From positions 5,270,001 through 5,334,000 of the forward strand of contig NZ_AP022610.1 of NCBI RefSeq assembly GCF_010729665.1: a DNA stretch of 64,000 bases, given 5' to 3'. Shown here piece by piece: positions 46,112 to 55,187 of the stretch. Origin of the DNA: Mycolicibacterium madagascariense (GTDB taxonomy: Bacteria > Actinomycetota > Actinomycetes > Mycobacteriales > Mycobacteriaceae). Made by a program: the position numbers and the translations under genes. Below the pieces are notes generated by a model. That model had not been told where the DNA came from. It saw only the letters and a program-made list of their open reading frames with translations, and ran no database searches. Within the stretch, counting starts at the first letter, position 1. Each line of letters opens with the position of its first letter.

Positions 46112-46559
46112 GGTTCGAGGGCCTTTCGATGGGTGGGGTGATCCGCTTTGGAGCGCAGGGATGTTCGCGACGGGTGTCACGCCGGGAGCCGAGGCGTGGA
46201 GTCGGCGGTCGTCGCGACGACGGCGTCAGCGGCAACAGAGAACGTCGGCAACCGCGCACTGTCCCACCGCGATGAGCGCGAGGACGTGGCCCGGAGTGCT
46301 GCCGGACGTTGTGGACATGGCGGGAGAGTACCAGTGCTTCAAGCCCGAGGCGCGGGATGTACCAACGGCTTCCACGTTCTCACGAGGGGCTCCCAGGATG
46401 GGAATCGGTTTCGACGGGTATCAAGGTGCGTGCCCGTCTACCGGTCCGCCGCAGCGCCCCGTCCACCCCGACGGCAATCGACGTGCGATCGAACGGCGTT
46501 GGGTTTCCTGGCAAGGGATTTGCTCGTGCTGATCTTTGCCGCGGACGACGGGTCGGCCC
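46112..46559. other. Divergent intergenic region, no gene seen
   Basis: About 450 bases between MspA-like B and the methyltransferase. They presumably hold both promoters. No good consensus promoter, repeat, RNA or ribosome-bound small ORF was recognised. Confidence 0.5.
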
Positions 46560-48173
46560 GTGACTGAGCGCGGACCCGTCGAGGCGCTGCGGGCCGACTA
46601 CGACGACGCCCCGTACGAGTCCTACTCGCATCCGCGTTCGGCTCCAGGGCATCTCGCCGCCGTCGCGTGGCTGTTCGGTCTCGAGTGCGCGCAGCTGTCC
46701 CACGCGCGCGTGCTCGAGATCGGCTGCGCCGCCGCGGGCAACCTGATCCCGTTCGCCGCGACCTACCCCGACGCACGCGTCGTCGGCATCGACCTGTCCC
46801 GGGTCCACGTCGCCCAGGGCCGCGAACGGGTCCGGGCGCTGGGGCTCGCGAACGTCGAACTGCTCGTCGGCGACATCGGGCAGATGGACCTGTCCGGGCT
46901 CGGCGCCTTCGACTACGTCGTGTGTCACGGCGTCTACAGCTGGGTGCCCCGCGAGGTGCAGGACCAGCTCCTCGCCGCCTGCCGTCACCTGCTCGCCCCG
47001 CAGGGCGTCGCGTACCTCAGCTACAACGTCTATCCGGGTTGGAAGGCGAAGGAGATCGTGCGCGACGCGATGCTGCTGCGGGTGCCGCCCAACGCGTCCC
47101 CCGCCGAACGGGTGCGCCACGCCCGCGACGCCGTCGACTTCCTGGAGTCGGTGGCGCAACCCGACGGCGTCCTGGCCAGGGCGCTGGCCGACCACCGAAT
47201 GCTGGCCGCCGAGACCGGTGACTACTACCTGCTGCACGAGGAACTCGAGGCCTACAACATCCCCTGCTACTTCCGGGACTTCGTGCAGCGGGCCCGCGAC
47301 CACGGACTGGACTACCTCGCCGAGGCGCAACTGGAGTACATGTTCGCGCAGAACTACGGTCCCGCCGTCGTCGACGGTCTGGTGCCCAGGTACGGACACG
47401 ACCACGTGCTGCTCGAACAGCACCTCGACTTCGTGCTCAACCGGGCGTTCCGGGAGACCCTCCTGGTGCGCGGCGAACGCGCCGCCGACATCCGACATCG
47501 GTTGGACCGCAACCGCTTCGAGCGCCTCCACGTCGCCGCGTTCCTCCCTCCGCTCACGACCGAGCCCCGGTTCGACGACTCCGTGCAGCACTATGGCGAT
47601 CCGAGCACCGGCACGCTGTCCGCCCGCGACCCCGTCACCAAGGCCGCGCTGGCGGCACTGCACCGGCGCTGGCCGTGGACGCTGTCGCGGCGGGAGTTGA
47701 TCGACGAGGTACGCGCCCAACTCCCCGCCGGCAGCGAGGCGCCGCCGGTCGAATCGAGGGTCGACGATCTGCTCGAGGGGTTGATCGGTCATGGCCATGC
47801 GCGGGTCCGGCTCGAACCGGTGGCGCCGACGTCGGAGGCCGGCTCGATCCGCCTGAACGAACCGGCTCGGCTGATGGCCGAGCTGACCGCCCCGCTCGCC
47901 GAGGCGTTCGTCGTCAATCCCTGGCACGAGACCATGCCGTTGGAGCCGCTGGACCGCTACCTGCTACCGCTGTTGGATGGCAGCCGGGATCGCGACGAAC
48001 TCGTCGACGCCTTGGTGAACGTGTTCGGCGAGAACAGGATTCGCATCGAGCTCGACGACGAGCAGGAGTCCGACCCCGACACCGTTCGGGCAGTCCTGAC
48101 CCAGGAGGTCGACGGACTGCCCGAACGGCTGGCCGAGCTGAGACTGCTCCGCGTGTCCGATCCGCCGCCTTAG
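46560..48173 (+). CDS. SAM-dependent methyltransferase with regulatory domain
   Basis: A 537-residue protein from GTG 46560 (a TTG at 46536 is an alternative). The class I methyltransferase core has motif I VLEIGCAAAGNLIPFA and VVGIDLSRVHVAQG. PFAM-type methyltransferase regulatory features follow (GDYYLLHEELEAYNIPCYFRDF), and a C-terminal winged-helix-like region (RRELIDEVRAQLP) leads to a tail. The substrate is unknown. It lies between the two MspA blocks and converges with copy 2, with the stop codons overlapping. Confidence 0.78.
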   Translation: MTERGPVEALRADYDDAPYESYSHPRSAPGHLAAVAWLFGLECAQLSHARVLEIGCAAAGNLIPFAATYPDARVVGIDLSRVHVAQGRERVRALGLANVELLVGDIGQMDLSGLGAFDYVVCHGVYSWVPREVQDQLLAACRHLLAPQGVAYLSYNVYPGWKAKEIVRDAMLLRVPPNASPAERVRHARDAVDFLESVAQPDGVLARALADHRMLAAETGDYYLLHEELEAYNIPCYFRDFVQRARDHGLDYLAEAQLEYMFAQNYGPAVVDGLVPRYGHDHVLLEQHLDFVLNRAFRETLLVRGERAADIRHRLDRNRFERLHVAAFLPPLTTEPRFDDSVQHYGDPSTGTLSARDPVTKAALAALHRRWPWTLSRRELIDEVRAQLPAGSEAPPVESRVDDLLEGLIGHGHARVRLEPVAPTSEAGSIRLNEPARLMAELTAPLAEAFVVNPWHETMPLEPLDRYLLPLLDGSRDRDELVDALVNVFGENRIRIELDDEQESDPDTVRAVLTQEVDGLPERLAELRLLRVSDPPP

Positions 48174-48850
48174 GGGGCGGGGTCTGGTGGTGGGGGCAGG
48201 ATGAGTCCCGGTGGTGGGGTGGGCCCGTCGGCGGGGTCGGGCAGGTAGTCCACCAGTCCCGGCGGGATCACCGTGCCCGGGGGCGGTGCGGTACCGGGCA
48301 GCGGCTCACCCAACTGCTGACGCGGCGCCTGACCCAACCCGCCATAGGTGCGACCCGCCCGCTGCAGATCGATCCACCGACCGAACCACGTCCCCTTGCG
48401 CACGTCGTCGTTCTCCGCACCCGGAGCCACCCCGAACTGGGTGCCCTGCCCCGGTGCGGAGGGCACGTCGTTGAGTTCCTGTGCGCCATAGGCATTGTTG
48501 AACACGTTCAGGTTCGGCACCGTCCCGAGCTGACCGTTGGGCGCCTCGGGCACCGGGTTCTGCCCCAGCACGCTGGCCGCGTCCAGTCCCACCACCTGGG
48601 GTGCGCCCAACGCCCCCGGCACCCCGGGTTGCCCGCGCTGCGCCAGCATGTCCAGGCCCTGGGCACCCAGGGGCGTCCCCACCAACGGCAACACCGGACC
48701 CTGATCCGGGGCCGGCGGCGGCGGATCCCCCGGCGCCGGTGGCGGCGGGGGTGGGCCGTCGTCGGCGACGGCGGTCGCCGGGAAGGCGAGCGCCGCGCCC
48801 ACGGCCAGCACCCCAAACGCCGAAGCGGCGAACCGATTGCGATCCATCAC
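48170..48850 (-). CDS. Proline-rich secreted protein, copy 2
   Basis: A 226-residue paralogue of the protein at 43928-44605. Beyond the signal peptide and the first Pro stretch (GPPPPPPAPGDPPPPAP) it is almost the same residue for residue. GTG 48850 corresponds to the start position of copy 1, with an ATG immediately after it. It is last in a block with two MspA-like genes. Confidence 0.7.
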   Translation of the reverse strand: MMDRNRFAASAFGVLAVGAALAFPATAVADDGPPPPPPAPGDPPPPAPDQGPVLPLVGTPLGAQGLDMLAQRGQPGVPGALGAPQVVGLDAASVLGQNPVPEAPNGQLGTVPNLNVFNNAYGAQELNDVPSAPGQGTQFGVAPGAENDDVRKGTWFGRWIDLQRAGRTYGGLGQAPRQQLGEPLPGTAPPPGTVIPPGLVDYLPDPADGPTPPPGLILPPPPDPAP

Positions 48851-48859
48851 GCCCCGGCC

Positions 48860-49576
48860 CTAGACCGACTTGGTGACGCCGTAGTAGGCCACCACGTCAT
48901 CGGTGTCGGTGGTCGAACTGGTCAACGTGGCATAGGACCGCAGGAACGACTGACCCACGCACCCATCGACCTTGATGTGAGTGTCCTTCAACGTCACCCG
49001 CGCCGGGGCGGCCTTGAACGACTTCTTGTCCACCGTCACCGTGGACACCGAACCCGGCTTCGGGTGGATCTCGATGGTCCCCGACAACGGGAACTGCACG
49101 CTGCCCAACCCGATGCCGGTCAACCCGCCCGCCGCGGCGCTCCCGGTGAAGCCCAGACCCACCGTCACACCGGCCTGCCCGATCAACCGCAACTGACCCA
49201 GCTCGATGCCACACCCGATCTGATAGCCCGCCTCCAACGTGCCCCCGGAGAGCTTGGTCTTGCCCGACCCGGTCACCGTGCCGGTGAACGTGCCACCCAC
49301 CAGGTACTCCCGCGAGGACAACGCCGTGGTCAACGGCGCCACCGGCAACTCGGTCTCATTGGTCGCCGCCACCGTCAACACCCACCCGTCCGGCGTGGTC
49401 ACCACCCCCGGCGGCGAGGACGCCACCACACCGTCATCCGGCGGCGGCGGACCCGGATCAGCAGCAGGCACCACCGCCGGATCCGGATCAGCGGGCGGAT
49501 CGGCGAGCGCCACCGGCGCCGCACCCATCGAGGTGAGCATGCAAGCCGAGGCCAGCAGGGCGACACGATTCAACAT
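48860..49576 (-). CDS. MspA-family porin-like protein A, copy 2
   Basis: A 238-residue copy of the 44615 gene product. The mature domain is identical except for rare changes (for example SVQFPLSG against SVSFPLSG). The signal peptide is unrelated in detail (MLNRVALLASACMLTSMG), which shows that the duplication border or later replacement lies in the signal region. ATG 49576 has AAAGG 7 bases upstream. It lacks one DPAVV linker unit found in copy 1. Confidence 0.78.
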   Translation of the reverse strand: MLNRVALLASACMLTSMGAAPVALADPPADPDPAVVPAADPGPPPPDDGVVASSPPGVVTTPDGWVLTVAATNETELPVAPLTTALSSREYLVGGTFTGTVTGSGKTKLSGGTLEAGYQIGCGIELGQLRLIGQAGVTVGLGFTGSAAAGGLTGIGLGSVQFPLSGTIEIHPKPGSVSTVTVDKKSFKAAPARVTLKDTHIKVDGCVGQSFLRSYATLTSSTTDTDDVVAYYGVTKSV

Positions 49577-49612
49577 GGCAAAGCCTTTCACGAAATAGGG
49601 GACGGCTGGCTG

Positions 49613-50302
49613 CTAGACGGACTTGGTGACGCCGAGGTAGGTGATGACGTCGTCGGTGTTGTCGGTCGAACTCGTCAGCGTCGCGTACGAGCGGATGAAC
49701 GACTGACCGGCGCAGGTGTCGGTCTTGACCCGCACCCCGGTCAGGGTGATGCGTGTCGACGTTCCCTTGAAGGACTTCTTGTCCAGCGCGACCGTGGTCA
49801 CCGTGCCCGGCTTGAGGTAGACCTTGCCCTGCAAGCTGATGCCCGCGCTGAACGACGGCAGGAAGCCGGCCGCGAGACCCGGGGTGACGGCGGCACCCGG
49901 GTTGATCTCCTCCTCGTCGGAGATGATGCCGCAACCGATTTGCTCGCCGGCCTCCAGCGAACCACCGGCCAACTTCGTCTTGCCGCCGCCGGTGATCGTG
50001 CCGGTGAACGTTCCCGAGATCAGGTACTCCCGCGAGGAGATCGCCGTCGTCAGCGGTGCGACCGGCAGCTGAGTCTCGTTGCTGCCCACCACGCTGAGGT
50101 GCCACCCGTCGGGGGTGTCCAGGATCCCGGGCGCCGCCGAGGGCACCGCGCCGGTGTCCACCGGAGGAGGCGGCGGGCCTGCCGGATCGGCGGCGGGCTG
50201 GATCGCCGGGTCCGGGGCCGGCGGATCGGCCAACGCCACCGGCGCCGTGCCAACGGGTATCGCAATGCAGACAGCTGCCAGCGTCGCAAAACGGTTCAAC
50301 AT
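49613..50302 (-). CDS. MspA-family porin-like protein B, copy 2
   Basis: A 229-residue paralogue of the 45425 product with the same signal-peptide core (LAAVCIAIPVGTAP) and mature domain. Substitutions are scattered, for example ISDEEEINPGAAVTPGLA. The ATG at 50302 is used, since the preceding in-frame codons give an unlikely extension. It is first gene of block 2, transcribed away from the secreted-protein gene at 50702. Confidence 0.77.
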   Translation of the reverse strand: MLNRFATLAAVCIAIPVGTAPVALADPPAPDPAIQPAADPAGPPPPPVDTGAVPSAAPGILDTPDGWHLSVVGSNETQLPVAPLTTAISSREYLISGTFTGTITGGGKTKLAGGSLEAGEQIGCGIISDEEEINPGAAVTPGLAAGFLPSFSAGISLQGKVYLKPGTVTTVALDKKSFKGTSTRITLTGVRVKTDTCAGQSFIRSYATLTSSTDNTDDVITYLGVTKSV

Positions 50303-50701
50303 GATTGAATCGGCGCCTCTCGTGATCGAAACCCAGCGGATCCATCGGATCTGTCGCGGTGGAGCATCCAATGGCTGGGTAGCCACCGGGTGAACGGAAG
50401 GCCAACGATCCGCGCCCCGTTCGCATCCAATGCGCGCAGCCGTGATCCCTTCGACATCGACGGTGACCTGCCGGTGCGTGGACTCCGCGAGCAGCGACCA
50501 GGTCGTTGCTGAGAAACTCCTCTACGGATGCCGGGGGTTGGCCCGGCGTTCACCTTCCGGCTACCCGACTGCCACAGGGTGGACGGGCATCGTGTCGCGG
50601 AGTGCGTAGCGCCGCCGTCCGGCATCGGCGTTGGAATCGCTGCCGCCGGTGCGCGGAGGTAGCCTCCTGCTAGCCAGAACAGCATCACGAAAGAGGACAT
50701 C
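50303..50701. other. Divergent intergenic region, no gene seen
   Basis: About 400 bases between MspA-like B copy 2 and a secreted-protein gene. Promoters for both are expected, but no clear consensus, RNA or repeat was recognised. Confidence 0.5.
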
Positions 50702-51229
50702 TTGAGGGCATCCCACACCTGTGCACGGGCGCTGGCGGCGTCGCTGATCGCCCTCGGCCTCGGAAGTGCTTTTCTGCCAACGGCTTTCGCCGACGACGGC
50801 GATGGCACCGACCCGGGCAGCCCCGTTCAGGTCGCCGCGGCCCCGGAGTCCGACGACGCCCATCCCGCCGCGGTGACGGCGTGCGGCAACTTCGCTCAGG
50901 CGCTCGACGGTGCCCAGCAGTACTACGGCGACTTCGCCGATTCCTTCGAGGGGTCTGACTACAACGATCCCGCGGTGCAGGCCAGCAACGAGACGGGTCG
51001 GGCCGGCCTGCGCCAGGCGGCCGATGTGGCGACGGACGCGGCGAATACGCCCGACCTCGACCCGAGCATCGCCGATCCGATGCGGTCGTGGTCCGGGGCC
51101 GCCACCAGGCTCCTCATCAAGATGGCCGTGCACATTCCGGGCAACAGCCTCGATACCTCGGTCGCCGAGATGAACAACGACGCCACCCACGCTCAGCAAG
51201 CCTGTGCGGCGGCAGGCACGCATGCCTGA
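50702..51229 (+). CDS. Secreted helical protein of unknown function
   Basis: A 175-residue protein starting at TTG 50702 with AAAGAGG upstream. It has a signal peptide ending PTAFADD, an acidic linker, then an Ala-rich helical domain with two Cys (AVTACGNF and QQACAAAG) likely bonded. It is not recognised beyond being a typical mycobacterial exported small protein. The next gene starts 4 bases after the stop, so the two are probably cotranscribed. Confidence 0.65.
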   Translation: MRASHTCARALAASLIALGLGSAFLPTAFADDGDGTDPGSPVQVAAAPESDDAHPAAVTACGNFAQALDGAQQYYGDFADSFEGSDYNDPAVQASNETGRAGLRQAADVATDAANTPDLDPSIADPMRSWSGAATRLLIKMAVHIPGNSLDTSVAEMNNDATHAQQACAAAGTHA

Positions 51230-51232
51230 CGC

Positions 51233-51919
51233 GTGGTGAGGCGCCTCGCCCTCGCCGCAGTCGGCCTCGCCCTCGTGGTGGCGGGCTGCTCGTCGGCCAA
51301 GCAGGCGGCCGCGCCGTCGGGACCGCCGCCCCTGGTGGGCGCGAACGCCCTCGACGCCGCACTCCTGACCCCTGGCGACGTGAACACGATCATGGGCACC
51401 ACCGGGATGGTCGCCCATCCTCGCGTCGACTCCATGAGCGATCACCGCAACCTGCTGCCCAACCTCAACTGTCTCGGCATCTGGCAGGTGGACGAGGCCG
51501 GGGTCTACGGCAAGGACGGCTGGATCGCGCTGCGCCAGGAACTGCTGCGCGCGCCCGACTCCGACGCCTGGCGCACGCTCGTGGTGCAGTCGGTCGTCAA
51601 CTATCCCTCGACGGACGCCGCGCGCGAGTTCTTCGACCAGTCCGCGGATCGCTGGTCGAAGTGCACCAACCACAACGTCAACATCACGCTCAACGACAGG
51701 CCGCTGCCCAAGTGGCGCAGTGGCGAGCTGACGAAGAGCGACACCCAGCTGTCGATACCGTTCACCCGTGGCAACCCCGGCGGAGTGGACTCCTGCCAGC
51801 GCGCGCTCGGGGTGCAGGACAACGTCGTCATCGACGTGCAGGCCTGCACGCGGGATGGGTCCATCGGGACGCAGGCGGCCACGGTCGCCAACCGCATCGC
51901 GGCCGGGCTGCCACACTGA
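51233..51919 (+). CDS. Lipoprotein with PknH-like extracellular sensor domain
   Basis: A 228-residue lipoprotein from GTG 51233. The lipobox is VVAGCSS (Cys19). The mature domain contains LLTPGDVNTIMGTTGM, LNCLGIWQV, VVQSVVNYPSTDAAREFF, CTNHNVNITLND and CTRDG, the Cys pattern of the PknH C-terminal sensor family also found in LpqQ/LppH-type proteins. It probably binds a ligand in the periplasm; the ligand is unknown. Confidence 0.78.
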   Translation: MVRRLALAAVGLALVVAGCSSAKQAAAPSGPPPLVGANALDAALLTPGDVNTIMGTTGMVAHPRVDSMSDHRNLLPNLNCLGIWQVDEAGVYGKDGWIALRQELLRAPDSDAWRTLVVQSVVNYPSTDAAREFFDQSADRWSKCTNHNVNITLNDRPLPKWRSGELTKSDTQLSIPFTRGNPGGVDSCQRALGVQDNVVIDVQACTRDGSIGTQAATVANRIAAGLPH

Positions 51920-52073
51920 TCAGCCTGCGATGATGCGCTGAATCTGTACGTTGTATAAGATTCTTAAGAGCCGCTCAGCCGCTGCGGGATCTCACCCGTC
52001 CAGCGCGCGCGGCGACCCGAATGGCAGGTCCAGCAAGTGGCCGAACACTCATGTAGTGAAGTGAGGTTCTCGC

Positions 52074-53348
52074 ATGCGCACACCCGACGCATCCCACCTG
52101 GCCGGCCTACGGACCGGCAACGGCTTTCCCAACGTCGTCGTCACCGGCATCGCCATGACGACGTCACTGGCGACGAGCGCCGAAGACACCTGGAAGGCCC
52201 TGCTCGACGGGCAGAGCGGCATCCGCACGCTCGACGATCCCTTCGTCGAGCAGTACAAGCTTCCGGTGCGCATCGGCGGACACCTGCTGGAGGACTTCGA
52301 CGAGGCGCTGACCCGGGTCGAGAACCGTCGCCTTGGCTACGTCCAGAAGATGGCCACGGTGCTGGGCAGGCGGGTGTGGGAGAACGCCGGCAACCCCGAG
52401 GTCGACACCAACCGGCTGACGGTGTCGATCGGCACCGGCCTGGGGGCGACCGAGCAGCTCGTCTTCGCCTATGACGGCATGCGCGAGCGCGGCATCACCG
52501 CGGTGTCACCGCTGGCCGTGCAGATGTACATGCCGAACGGGCCGGCAGCGGCCGTCGGTCTGGAGCGACGTGCCAAGGGCGGGGTCATCACCCCGGTGTC
52601 GGCGTGTGCGTCGGGTTCGGAGGGCATCGCGCAGGCGTGGCGCCAGATCGTCCTCGGCGAAGCCGACATCGCGATCTGCGGTGGTGTCGAGAACAGGATC
52701 GAGGCGGTGCCGATCGCGGCGTTCGCCCAGATGCGCATCGTGATGTCGACGACGAACGACGATCCCGCGGGCGCGTGTCGGCCGTTCGACCGCGACCGCA
52801 ACGGCTTCGTGTTCGGCGAGGGCGGCGCCCTCATGGTCATCGAGACCGAGGAGCACGCCAAGGCCCGCGGCGCCCACATCCTGGGTCGCCTCATGGGCGC
52901 CAGCATCACCTCCGACGGCTACCACATCGTCGCTCCCGACCCGAATGGCGAACGCGCCGCGCACGCCATGACCCGCGCCATCGAACTGGCGGGACTGACC
53001 CCCGGCGACATCGACCACGTCAATGCCCACGCCACCGCCACCAAGGTCGGCGACGTGGCGGAGGGGCACGCGATCAACCGCGCCGTCGGCAACTCCGCGG
53101 CGGTCTATGCGCCCAAGTCGGCGCTGGGCCACTCGGTCGGGTCCTCCGGCGCGGTGGAGTCGATCATCACGCTGCTCTCGCTGCGCGACGGCATCATCCC
53201 ACCCACGCTCAACCTGAAGAACCTCGATCCCGAGGTGGACCTGGACGTGGTCGCCGGCGAGCCGCGGACCGGAGACTTCGAGTACGCGATCAGCAACTCG
53301 TTCGGCTTCGGCGGCCACAACGTGGCGCTAGCCTTCGGAAGGTACTGA
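52074..53348 (+). CDS. KasA/KasB-type beta-ketoacyl-ACP synthase
   Basis: A 424-residue condensing enzyme. The nucleophile Cys is in [11 protein letters not shown], the two His are in NAHATATK and [11 protein letters not shown], and the GFGGHN signature is near the end. It is full length. It extends acyl chains on ACP in FAS-II-type synthesis. It is not in the kasA-kasB operon context (no acpM or fabD here), and instead an SDR that could act as a ketoacyl reductase follows 64 bases later. It may serve a specialised lipid. Confidence 0.86.
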   Translation: MRTPDASHLAGLRTGNGFPNVVVTGIAMTTSLATSAEDTWKALLDGQSGIRTLDDPFVEQYKLPVRIGGHLLEDFDEALTRVENRRLGYVQKMATVLGRRVWENAGNPEVDTNRLTVSIGTGLGATEQLVFAYDGMRERGITAVSPLAVQMYMPNGPAAAVGLERRAKGGVITPVSACASGSEGIAQAWRQIVLGEADIAICGGVENRIEAVPIAAFAQMRIVMSTTNDDPAGACRPFDRDRNGFVFGEGGALMVIETEEHAKARGAHILGRLMGASITSDGYHIVAPDPNGERAAHAMTRAIELAGLTPGDIDHVNAHATATKVGDVAEGHAINRAVGNSAAVYAPKSALGHSVGSSGAVESIITLLSLRDGIIPPTLNLKNLDPEVDLDVVAGEPRTGDFEYAISNSFGFGGHNVALAFGRY

Positions 53349-53412
53349 CCGACAACCCGATTCGGGTCACCAACCGCGCGGTGGCACCGCACACCGACGA
53401 TGGAGGCGACCC

Positions 53413-54213
53413 ATGACGGACGACCACCCCACCAGCCACGCTCAGCTGTTCGACCTGACGGGGAAGTACGCGCTCGTCACCGGCGGCACCAGGGGCATCG
53501 GCATGATGATGGCGCGCGGGCTGCTGCAGGCCGGTGCCCGCGTCGTCATCAGCTCGCGCAAGGCCGATGCCTGTGCCGCCGCGCAGGAGCAGCTCGCGCC
53601 GTTCGGTGACGTCCGCGCGATCCCCGCCGACCTGTCGACGCACGACGAGTGCCGACGGCTCGCCGACCTCGTCACCGCCGACTCCGACGGCCTGCACATC
53701 CTGGTGAACAACGCGGGCGCCACCTGGGGCGAGCCGCTCGAGACGTTCCCGGATTCCGCGTGGGACAAGGTGATCGACCTGAACCTGAAGTCCCCGTTCT
53801 GGCTCGTGCAGGCGCTGCTGCCTGCGCTGCGCGCCGCGGGCACGGCCGACGACCCCGCCCGCGTCATCAACGTCGGCAGCATCGACGGCATCCACGTCAG
53901 CAAGCTGCCGGTGTACTCCTATGCCAGTAGCAAGGCGGGGCTGCACCAGCTGACCCGCATGCTCGCCCGCGAGCTGGGGCCGCAGCACGTCACGGTGAAT
54001 GTCGTTGCGCCAGGCCCCTTTCCGTCCAAGATGATGGCGGCGACACTTGAGACGTTCGGCGATGCGATCGCCGCGTCGGCGCCGCTGCGCCGGATCGGCC
54101 GCGACGACGACATGGCCGGCATCGCGGTGTTCCTGGCGAGCCGCGCCGGCGCCTATCTCACCGGAACGGTCATCCCCGTCGACGGTGGCATCGCGACGAC
54201 GGCGTCCGGCTAG
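53413..54213 (+). CDS. SDR-family oxidoreductase, ketoacyl reductase-like
   Basis: A 266-residue classical SDR: TGGTRGIG, VNNAG, Ser in NVGSIDGIHV, YASSK, and C-terminal GTVIPVDGG. ATG 53413 follows GGAGG. It resembles RhlG/FabG-like reductases. Placement directly behind a ketoacyl synthase suggests the reduction step following condensation. Confidence 0.82.
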   Translation: MTDDHPTSHAQLFDLTGKYALVTGGTRGIGMMMARGLLQAGARVVISSRKADACAAAQEQLAPFGDVRAIPADLSTHDECRRLADLVTADSDGLHILVNNAGATWGEPLETFPDSAWDKVIDLNLKSPFWLVQALLPALRAAGTADDPARVINVGSIDGIHVSKLPVYSYASSKAGLHQLTRMLARELGPQHVTVNVVAPGPFPSKMMAATLETFGDAIAASAPLRRIGRDDDMAGIAVFLASRAGAYLTGTVIPVDGGIATTASG

Positions 54214-54224
54214 CCACCCGCGCC

Positions 54225-55187
54225 ATGGTCACCAGCGAACGGCGCGACGGCGTCGACCTGACGAACCTCGACGAGCCGCTGACCGAGGACGCGGGCGCGA
54301 CCAAGCGCGATCTGGTGGACTATCTGGACGCCGTCGGCGATCGGCTGCTGCCGTGTCTGACCGGTCGTCCGCTGACCGTGCTGCGGGTGTTGCGCGGACG
54401 CGCACCCTTCATGCAGAAGAACGTGCCCAAGTACGCGCCCGACTGGCTGCGGACGGCGACCATCTGGGCCGAGGCGTCGCACCGCGAGGTGCACTACGCC
54501 CTGTGCGACGACCGCAGGACGCTGCTGTGGCTGGCCAATCAGCGGGCCGTCGAATACCACCCGACGCTCGGCCGCGCCGACGACGTCTACCGCCCGACGC
54601 ACCTGATCCTCGACCTCGACCCGCCGGGCGACGACGACTTCGCGGCGGTGGTCGCGGTCGCCCACCTGGTGCGGCGGGCACTGTCCGACAGCGGGCTCGC
54701 CGGTGCCGTGAAGACCAGTGGTGCCAAGGGAATTCACGTCTTCGTCCCGATCGACGACGGGGCGCCGGTCGAGGACGTCGCCGCCGCCACCCGAGCGCTG
54801 GCGGCCCGCGCGGAGGCGCTCGACCCCGACCTCGCCACCACCGAGTTCATCGTCGAGGACCGCGGCGGCAAGGTGTTCGTGGACTCCACGCGCGCCGGTG
54901 GCGCGACCGTCGCGGCGGCCTACAGCCCGCGGCTGCGGCCCGGTCTGCCGGTGTCGTTCCCGCTGGAGTGGTCCGACCTCGACCGCGTCGACCCGCGCGA
55001 CTTCACCGTGCACACCGCGCTGGACGCCCTCTCCGGCCGCGACCCCTGGGCCGCCACGATGCCGACGCCGCAGTCACTGCCCCGCGACCTCGTCGCCCAG
55101 GGGCACACCATCCCGGTCGCCCGCGTGGCCGCGATGCACGAGGGCAAGCGGCGCGCGCGGGCGAGACGCGATCAGTCGGCGACGTAG
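54225..55187 (+). CDS. LigD polymerase-domain-like protein (second in window)
   Basis: A 320-residue stand-alone PolDom of the Rv0269c type. LILDLDPPGDDDF carries the metal-binding DxD, KTSGAKGIHVFVP the nucleotide-binding His, and VFVDSTRAGGATVAAAYS the third acidic motif. It is 50 kb from the other PolDom gene and not beside a ligase. Its final 16 bases overlap the 3' end of the convergent aldehyde dehydrogenase gene. Confidence 0.87.
   Translation: MVTSERRDGVDLTNLDEPLTEDAGATKRDLVDYLDAVGDRLLPCLTGRPLTVLRVLRGRAPFMQKNVPKYAPDWLRTATIWAEASHREVHYALCDDRRTLLWLANQRAVEYHPTLGRADDVYRPTHLILDLDPPGDDDFAAVVAVAHLVRRALSDSGLAGAVKTSGAKGIHVFVPIDDGAPVEDVAAATRALAARAEALDPDLATTEFIVEDRGGKVFVDSTRAGGATVAAAYSPRLRPGLPVSFPLEWSDLDRVDPRDFTVHTALDALSGRDPWAATMPTPQSLPRDLVAQGHTIPVARVAAMHEGKRRARARRDQSAT

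Larger units (their letters stand above)
48170..50302 (-). repeat. Three-gene duplication, copy 2
   Basis: The counterpart of 43928-46111 with the same gene order. The methyltransferase gene separates the copies, so this is either a dispersed duplication or a tandem one with later insertion. The near-identity of the A and proline-rich genes against more diverged B genes suggests gene conversion or a recent event. Confidence 0.9.

Noticed and set aside
43000..50000. Possible second mobile element behind the MspA block duplication.
   Set aside because: No transposase, recombinase, terminal repeats or tRNA target were found near either copy; duplication with conversion explains it.
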